Source: an uncultured Bacteroides sp. (GTDB lineage: Bacteria > Bacteroidota > Bacteroidia > Bacteroidales > Bacteroidaceae). Taken from it: a DNA stretch of 11,623 bases. The notes beneath the pieces are model-generated. The model was not told the origin of the DNA and ran no database searches. It was given only the letters and a program-made list of their open reading frames with translations. A program made the translations under genes and the position numbers. The stretch lies in the NCBI GenBank assembly GCA_900557355.1, contig USSR01000156.1, positions 1-11,623 on the forward strand, written 5' to 3'. Below, one piece after another: positions 7,275-11,623 of the stretch (position 1 is the stretch's first letter; each line of letters starts with the position of its first letter).

Positions 7275-8177
7275 TTAAGTCGACAATGTCTCTGTAATTG
7301 ATAGAACCACCGGAGTTGAAATGTGCTTACGTGCTCTTCCATAGAATGGAATACCTAGGACTAATTTATTGGCAGGTACACCGGCACTCAGATATTCGTT
7401 GACAGAACGCTGGCAATCCCAGGTGGCACTTGGTTTGCTTAATGGTGATTGGTGGCCGGGGGCACCCACCAAGTCGTACGTCATAATGTTGACGAAATCC
7501 ACATAGGGGTCTACAGCTTTCACATCGATATACTTCCATCCTGCTCCTTGCGGTTGCTTGTTCTTGCAATACCCGGCGTAGGTCAGTAAAGTGGAACTTG
7601 ATAGTGTTTCGCGTAAATCTTTCATTAACAGAGTAAAATTCTCTACGTCAACCAACGGGTCGTAGGCGTTACTGCCGAAAGTCATGCCGGGAAATTCCCA
7701 GTCGATATCAATGCCGTCTATGCCTTCCTGCTGAACGAACTTTTTGCAATCTTGTGCGAACTGTTTACGCATCTCGGGACTTTTTGCCAGGGCGGAGAAA
7801 CCACCGTCTTGGGAATTACCGGTATTAGAGACACTATTTGTAAAAGAGAGTAATATCTTTAAATTGCTATTTCTTTCTTTTAACTTCTTCACTTGATTGA
7901 AACGTTCCTTGTCACCTTGCAAGTCAAACTTCTGATAGACATTGTTCTTAACATAAAGTTCGGCGAAAGCATAATTGATATGCGTCATGTAAGTGGGGTC
8001 AGGAAGCATTTTGCCATAGTAGGTCACATAACCTAATGCGACGCGTCCGTTAACTCTCTCTGCCATGTTGTTCACTTCCGGAGGTCCGAAACTGGGTACA
8101 CCTGTGATGTAGTCGTCATCGTGACAGGAACTCAGTCCTAATATAATAGCTATTACAATAAATATAATCTTTTTCAT
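7275..8177 (-). CDS. N-terminal fragment of the frameshifted GH18 gene
   Basis: 300-residue open frame carrying the lipoprotein signal, the catalytic DGIDIDWE motif and barrel strands up to GIPFYGRA. The final residues after about 284 (HISTPVVLSITETLST) are out-of-frame sequence, not GH18. The usual KxLLSxGGW substrate strand is degenerate here (KILLSFTNSV, with GGFS at 125-128). If this fragment is all that is made, it lacks the last barrel strands and the Trp of the final strand, so activity is doubtful. Confidence 0.6.
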   Translation of the reverse strand: MKKIIFIVIAIILGLSSCHDDDYITGVPSFGPPEVNNMAERVNGRVALGYVTYYGKMLPDPTYMTHINYAFAELYVKNNVYQKFDLQGDKERFNQVKKLKERNSNLKILLSFTNSVSNTGNSQDGGFSALAKSPEMRKQFAQDCKKFVQQEGIDGIDIDWEFPGMTFGSNAYDPLVDVENFTLLMKDLRETLSSSTLLTYAGYCKNKQPQGAGWKYIDVKAVDPYVDFVNIMTYDLVGAPGHQSPLSKPSATWDCQRSVNEYLSAGVPANKLVLGIPFYGRARKHISTPVVLSITETLST

Positions 8178-8183
8178 AAGGCA

Positions 8184-9089
8184 TTATTCTTTGGATTCAT
8201 AATATACATACCAACCATAGTCGTCCCAGTCGCCCCCACCTGTGTATTTTTGTGGGTGATACAGGGTGATATATTCATCAGTCAGTGTAAGTATCCAGAA
8301 AACATTGTCTTTTCCTTTGCTCTGACCTAGGTCATCATAATTGCTGCCGATAACAGGAATATTGGTAGTCAGTCTGCCCTGAACCAAGTCTTCCGGTTGG
8401 TCACGGTCGAATCCGAAAGTTCCTTCATTCATCAGATTGCCGCTCTTGTCATAAGTCTTCACTTTGGTTCCCTGAATTTCGAATACTATCTTCTGATCTC
8501 CTGCCTGTGCAAGGTTTACTGATCCCCACCATGCAAAATTAGATTCCGGAGTATATCCTGAACTGGTATATTTCCATCCACCGTGTGCTCCCATGTTGCA
8601 GACTGATCCCCATTTTACTTCGCGGAATCCCCATGCTTTGGTTGCATCGGCATCAGCTTTGTCTTTGGCTCCGGTAAATAGCCCCATCCATTCGTCAAAC
8701 ACATTGGTGACTGTCACGGTAAAGATATCACTGGTTACAATTTTACCATTAGAAATAGCTTCATAATATATCTCATAAGTTCCGTTGGCACCATATATGA
8801 TCGTATCATTATCGCTACCGGTAATCTTTGTGCCGACTCCATAGTGCCAGATACCTCCTAATTCAGGACGGTTGTTTTTGAGTACTACATATTGATCTCC
8901 TTCTACAGCGTCATCCTGGTTGGGAATAGGCTGGGTAACGGATAATATGTTGTTCAGTTCTTCCTTGCTGATAGGGTCTCCGGCATTAGTAATGTATTTA
9001 TCGCGTAAGGATTCATCTTCCATAGGGTCGCAGGCTGTGACTATAGCCATTGCCGCGAATAATAATAGTATTGCTTTTAATGTTTTCAT
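8184..9089 (-). CDS. Putative surface glycan-binding lipoprotein (SusE/SusF position)
   Basis: 301 residues with a lipoprotein signal MKTLKAILLLFAAMAIVTAC (Cys20) followed by DPMEDES, an acidic stretch that in Bacteroides favours export to the cell surface. Residues 60-130 look like a PKD/Ig-like beta domain (GIWHYGVGTKI, GANGTYEIYYEA, IFTVTVTN). Residues 131-301 form a second, Trp- and Tyr-rich beta domain (FAWWGSVNLA at 185-194, GGDWDDYGWYVYYE at 285-298), the kind of surface often used to bind sugars. Its place between the SusD and GH18 genes, 22 nt after the SusD stop, supports a surface glycan-binding protein. Sequence similarity to classical SusE/SusF is not apparent to me, so the role rests on context and localisation. 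The ligand is presumably the GH18 substrate. Confidence 0.6.
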   Translation of the reverse strand: MKTLKAILLLFAAMAIVTACDPMEDESLRDKYITNAGDPISKEELNNILSVTQPIPNQDDAVEGDQYVVLKNNRPELGGIWHYGVGTKITGSDNDTIIYGANGTYEIYYEAISNGKIVTSDIFTVTVTNVFDEWMGLFTGAKDKADADATKAWGFREVKWGSVCNMGAHGGWKYTSSGYTPESNFAWWGSVNLAQAGDQKIVFEIQGTKVKTYDKSGNLMNEGTFGFDRDQPEDLVQGRLTTNIPVIGSNYDDLGQSKGKDNVFWILTLTDEYITLYHPQKYTGGGDWDDYGWYVYYESKE

Positions 9090-9111
9090 ATCATTGAGAT
9101 TTTAAATGGCA

Positions 9112-10917
9112 TTACATTTTTGTCCAATCACTGAATTGTGCATCAGGTCCCCAACCCGGATTTTGCTCGAGTACACCATTGGAACGGTCTATTTCTATTT
9201 GAGGTATAGGCCAGTAACCCTGGGTTTGCTGTAGACGTTTTTTATAATCGTACTTGACCATAGGCGTAAGAGCAGCGGCATTGATAACTTCAAAGCCTGT
9301 CTGGCGGTTTAGTGCATTTCCTGCCTCTTCCAGACTTGGGCCAGACCAGCGGAGCAGATCCCACCAACGGATGGATTCGAAAGCAAACTCCCAACGGCGT
9401 TCCTGTTTAAGTGCATCCAATGTGTATGAGATAGGGGCTAAGTGGGAACGTTGGCGTACTCTGTTCAAACCGGTTGCATCTCCTTTTAGTTCGGAATGCA
9501 TCAGCAGTACATCGGCAAAGCGGATATGAATAAGGTCGGTAATATTCAGTAACTGTGGGGAGGTTTGGCTGGATATGCCCGGATGTAATGTTTTTCCAAA
9601 AGCTTCAAGTACTCCGTTACTATTATATGCATTGATATTGATGTATTTCTTGTTGAAATATCCGGTCTGCTCGTAATAGCGGTAAGAAACGGTATATGCG
9701 GGTTCCGAATCATCTAAACGGAAGTCTCCCAAAACATTTCCTTCATTGTTGGGGTCCATAGCCTTGTATGACCAAATAGAACCGGAAATACGCGGGTCTT
9801 CAGTGTACCCATCTAGGAATGTTTGTTGTTTAGACCACTCTTTCCAGTCTTGAACCATACTGGGAGATACCGGGCCTGCGCCCCAGCCAAAGTTGAACGG
9901 ATAACTTTCTTCTTTCCAGTCGGCATCATCACCGGAAGGGGAGTAGAACATTGCACAAGTATTGGCAAACCATGTGTAGGTCCATGTAGAGGTCAGATTG
10001 TGCTTATTGGCAAAGAGTGTTTCAATGGAAGAATTGCCATCCCAGGCGAGTTTATGTTTCACTGCGTATGCATATTGCTTCTTGGAACTGGTGCTGTTAG
10101 TGGCAGAGTTCGTGTATCCCCATAGGTTACGTTGGTCAGAAATGAGGTTGTGTCCGGAATGATCTATACAGTCTTCCAGCCAACTGATGACTTGTTCTTT
10201 TGTAATTTCGCCTTCAGGTGTCAGAGGTAAAGTCTTCTTGTCATAACGTCCGGTATAGAATAGAAATACTCGTGCTGCAAGTGCTTCGGCTGCATACTTG
10301 GTAGCATGGCCTGCCATGGCATTTCCGGCCGGATATATCTGGTTAGGCATCATCTCAATTGCATTCTTTATATCAGAGGCAATCAAGGCATATACTTCAT
10401 CAACGGATGCCCGCGGGAGGTTTACAGCTTCAATCGTGGTACGAAGGGGAACGCCGCCGAATATCTTTACTAATTCATAGTAGGTCCATGCCCGGAGGAA
10501 ATAAGCTTCGCCGAAGTGACGTAAACGTTCAGATTCACTTGACCAGCTTTTTACGTTATCGAGCGTGTTAATCGTATTGTTGGCACGATTTATGAGTTGA
10601 TAACAACGATCCCAGATGCCAAGTCTGCTGTTCAAGTTTCCTTGATAAAGCAAGAAGTTCGTGGCGCAATTGCCGGAATAAGAGAGGTTGCCGCCTAAGC
10701 AATCATCACTGGCTAATTGGGCTGTATAGTATTCTGAAGATGTTTCAGGATCTTCAAACAATAACTTTGCATAGATAGACGTCAACATTTGGTTGGCATC
10801 TTTCTCCGTTTCCGGAAAGTTCTCTGTTGTTTTATCTGTAAGCAACTCAGTGTCAAGGAAACTTTCACATGACGTGAGTATGAAAAGTGCAGATAGTATA
10901 TATATTAGTTTTTTCAT
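9112..10917 (-). CDS. SusD/RagB-family nutrient-binding outer-membrane lipoprotein
   Basis: 601 residues, a typical to slightly long SusD homologue. The signal is MKKLIYILSALFILTSC (lipobox LTSC, Cys17), followed by ESFLDTE. Family hallmarks are present: AYFLRAWTYYELVKIFGGVPL (138-158) in the TPR-like N-terminal region, FAFESIRWWDLLRW (511-524), and YWPIPQIEIDRSNG (568-581) with LEQNPGW near the end. SusD proteins form the lid of a SusC channel and deliver bound oligosaccharides to it. The start lies 12 nt after the SusC stop, so the two are co-transcribed and probably made in matched amounts. There is no Shine-Dalgarno sequence; the leader is A/T-rich as usual for Bacteroides. Confidence 0.95.
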   Translation of the reverse strand: MKKLIYILSALFILTSCESFLDTELLTDKTTENFPETEKDANQMLTSIYAKLLFEDPETSSEYYTAQLASDDCLGGNLSYSGNCATNFLLYQGNLNSRLGIWDRCYQLINRANNTINTLDNVKSWSSESERLRHFGEAYFLRAWTYYELVKIFGGVPLRTTIEAVNLPRASVDEVYALIASDIKNAIEMMPNQIYPAGNAMAGHATKYAAEALAARVFLFYTGRYDKKTLPLTPEGEITKEQVISWLEDCIDHSGHNLISDQRNLWGYTNSATNSTSSKKQYAYAVKHKLAWDGNSSIETLFANKHNLTSTWTYTWFANTCAMFYSPSGDDADWKEESYPFNFGWGAGPVSPSMVQDWKEWSKQQTFLDGYTEDPRISGSIWSYKAMDPNNEGNVLGDFRLDDSEPAYTVSYRYYEQTGYFNKKYININAYNSNGVLEAFGKTLHPGISSQTSPQLLNITDLIHIRFADVLLMHSELKGDATGLNRVRQRSHLAPISYTLDALKQERRWEFAFESIRWWDLLRWSGPSLEEAGNALNRQTGFEVINAAALTPMVKYDYKKRLQQTQGYWPIPQIEIDRSNGVLEQNPGWGPDAQFSDWTKM

Positions 10918-10929
10918 ATTTTCATATAA

Positions 10930-11623
10930 TTAGAATTTGACATTTAAACCAAGCATACATGTGCGGGCTTCCGGATAGTATCCTAAATCTATGCCTTGTA
11001 CCCAGCCAAAATCACTACCATAACCGATTTCGGGGTCCATACCTGAATATCCGGTAAAGGTGTATAAGTTCTGGACTGTAGCATAAAGTCTGAGCTGCTG
11101 CAGAGGGATTTTCTTGAAAATCTTCTTGATATCAACTCCAATAGTAATATTCTTGATTTTGAGATAATCTCCATTCTCTACATAAATATCGGAAACTTTA
11201 GACCAGTTGCTTCCACCAGTGCTTGCCAGGCGTGGTAACTTGTTGGAAGTTCCTTCTCCGTGCCAACGTTCTAGGATGTCTGTGGTAAAGTTCTGTAATG
11301 GAGAACTAGCATAATCTCTGTAGCATTTAAGTATTTGCTGGCCGAAGGCTCCATAAGTAGTAACTGATAGGTCAATCATTTTCCAGCTGACATTGAAAGA
11401 GAATCCAAGTGTCATATCTGGGTGGGGATTACCAATTTCTGTACGGTCATTCGAGTCAATGACTCCATTCTTATCGACATCTGCCCAGATTACATCTCCC
11501 GGTTGTGTTTGAGCACCATTTTCTTTGGCACCTTTGTATTCGTCTATCTGTTTTTGGTTCTGGAAAATACCGAGACTCTTGTAGCCATAGAAATATCCTA
11601 AAGGTTTTCCAATTTCTCCGCGT
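10930..11623 (-). CDS. SusC/RagA-family TonB-dependent outer-membrane transporter, C-terminal part
   Basis: The frame is open from the window edge to the TAA at 10932-10930, giving the last 230 residues; the N-terminal carboxypeptidase-like domain, plug and most of the barrel lie outside. Recognisable SusC features include GKPLGYFYGYKSLGIFQNQ, a GDVIWADVDKNGVID segment, and IGNPHPDMTLGFSFNVSWK. The protein ends in a barrel strand with a terminal Phe (MLGLNVKF), the outer-membrane assembly signal. It imports the glycan fragments captured by the SusD partner, powered by TonB-ExbBD. An internal ATG at 11415 is not a gene start. The operon promoter and any regulator are outside the window. Confidence 0.95.
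   Translation of the reverse strand, partial: RGEIGKPLGYFYGYKSLGIFQNQKQIDEYKGAKENGAQTQPGDVIWADVDKNGVIDSNDRTEIGNPHPDMTLGFSFNVSWKMIDLSVTTYGAFGQQILKCYRDYASSPLQNFTTDILERWHGEGTSNKLPRLASTGGSNWSKVSDIYVENGDYLKIKNITIGVDIKKIFKKIPLQQLRLYATVQNLYTFTGYSGMDPEIGYGSDFGWVQGIDLGYYPEARTCMLGLNVKF

Larger units (their letters stand above)
6298..8177 (-). pseudogene. GH18 chitinase-like lipoprotein gene, disrupted by a frameshift
   Basis: Two open frames join into one GH18 protein of about 626 residues if one base is restored (or two removed) near 7327-7330. The first frame gives a lipoprotein signal (IILGLSSC, Cys18, followed by HDDD, an acidic stretch typical of surface lipoproteins). It also carries the GH18 catalytic motif D154-G-I-D-I-D-W-E161, with Glu161 the proton donor, and the MTYD motif (232-235). 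It reads KLVLGIPFYGRAR and then leaves frame. The second frame resumes with HFNSGGSINYRDIVD and contains the last barrel strand GMKGMMFWDYDGD. GH18 chitinases cut beta-1,4-GlcNAc linkages by substrate-assisted catalysis. The motif is the chitinase form rather than that of Bacteroides endo-beta-N-acetylglucosaminidases. About 245 further residues follow the barrel with no domain I recognise. It is the last gene of the operon, 6 nt after the preceding stop. A sequencing error is a real alternative to true gene loss. Confidence 0.8.

Noticed and set aside
7320..7335. Programmed ribosomal frameshift in the GH18 gene
   Set aside because: No slippery heptamer or downstream pseudoknot is apparent, and a simple one-base loss explains the data.
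10915..10925. A three-codon ATG-AAA-ATA-TGA mini frame overlapping the SusD start
   Set aside because: Expected by chance in this A/T-rich leader; nothing supports a regulatory role.

Overview
The window looks like a chromosome segment from a gut-type Bacteroides (family level is secure, species is not). The evidence is a SusC/SusD pair, lipoproteins with Bacteroidetes-style lipoboxes, gene starts without clear Shine-Dalgarno sequences, and one good match to the Bacteroides -33/-7 promoter pattern (TTTG, 20 nt, TAnnTTTG). No RNA gene, insertion sequence, CRISPR array or attachment site was found. No gene-free stretch exceeds 300 bases; the longest are 1039-1214 and 6167-6297.

Layout. (1) 1-1038, minus: N-terminal 346 residues of a DcaP-like outer-membrane porin cut by the window edge. 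(2) 1039-1214: divergent intergenic region with the promoter of the next gene and short repeats able to form alternative stems in the porin leader. (3) 1215-2360, plus: a 381-residue protein that appears to consist of three consecutive RidA/YjgF-like segments (FkbO/Hyg5 chorismatase-like architecture). Its stop codon overlaps the end of the convergent gene, and a terminator-like hairpin lies inside that neighbour's coding sequence. (4) 6166-2350, minus: a tight three-gene cassette with two 4-base ATGA overlaps. It encodes a DUF4369-type lipoprotein lacking a thioredoxin domain, a DUF6057-like membrane protein with a helical-repeat C-terminal half, and a lipoprotein with PD40/TolB-like propeller repeats and one CxxCH heme-binding motif. 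(5) 6190-6275: a long inverted repeat followed by a T run, the likely terminator of the upstream operon. (6) 11623-6298, minus: a polysaccharide utilization locus in the order SusC (3' part), SusD, a putative surface glycan-binding lipoprotein, and a GH18 chitinase-like lipoprotein.

How they work together. In the utilization locus, SusC/SusD would import a glycan, the lipoprotein at the SusE/F position would bind it at the surface, and the GH18 enzyme would cut it. The GH18 catalytic motif is of the DxxDxDxE chitinase type, which points to beta-1,4-GlcNAc-containing substrates. In this sequence the GH18 gene is broken by a frameshift near 7328, leaving an enzyme without the last part of its barrel. 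The ATGA-coupled cassette is the least understood part of the window. Its gene content suggests an envelope-associated, possibly redox-related function, but no function can be assigned from the sequence.
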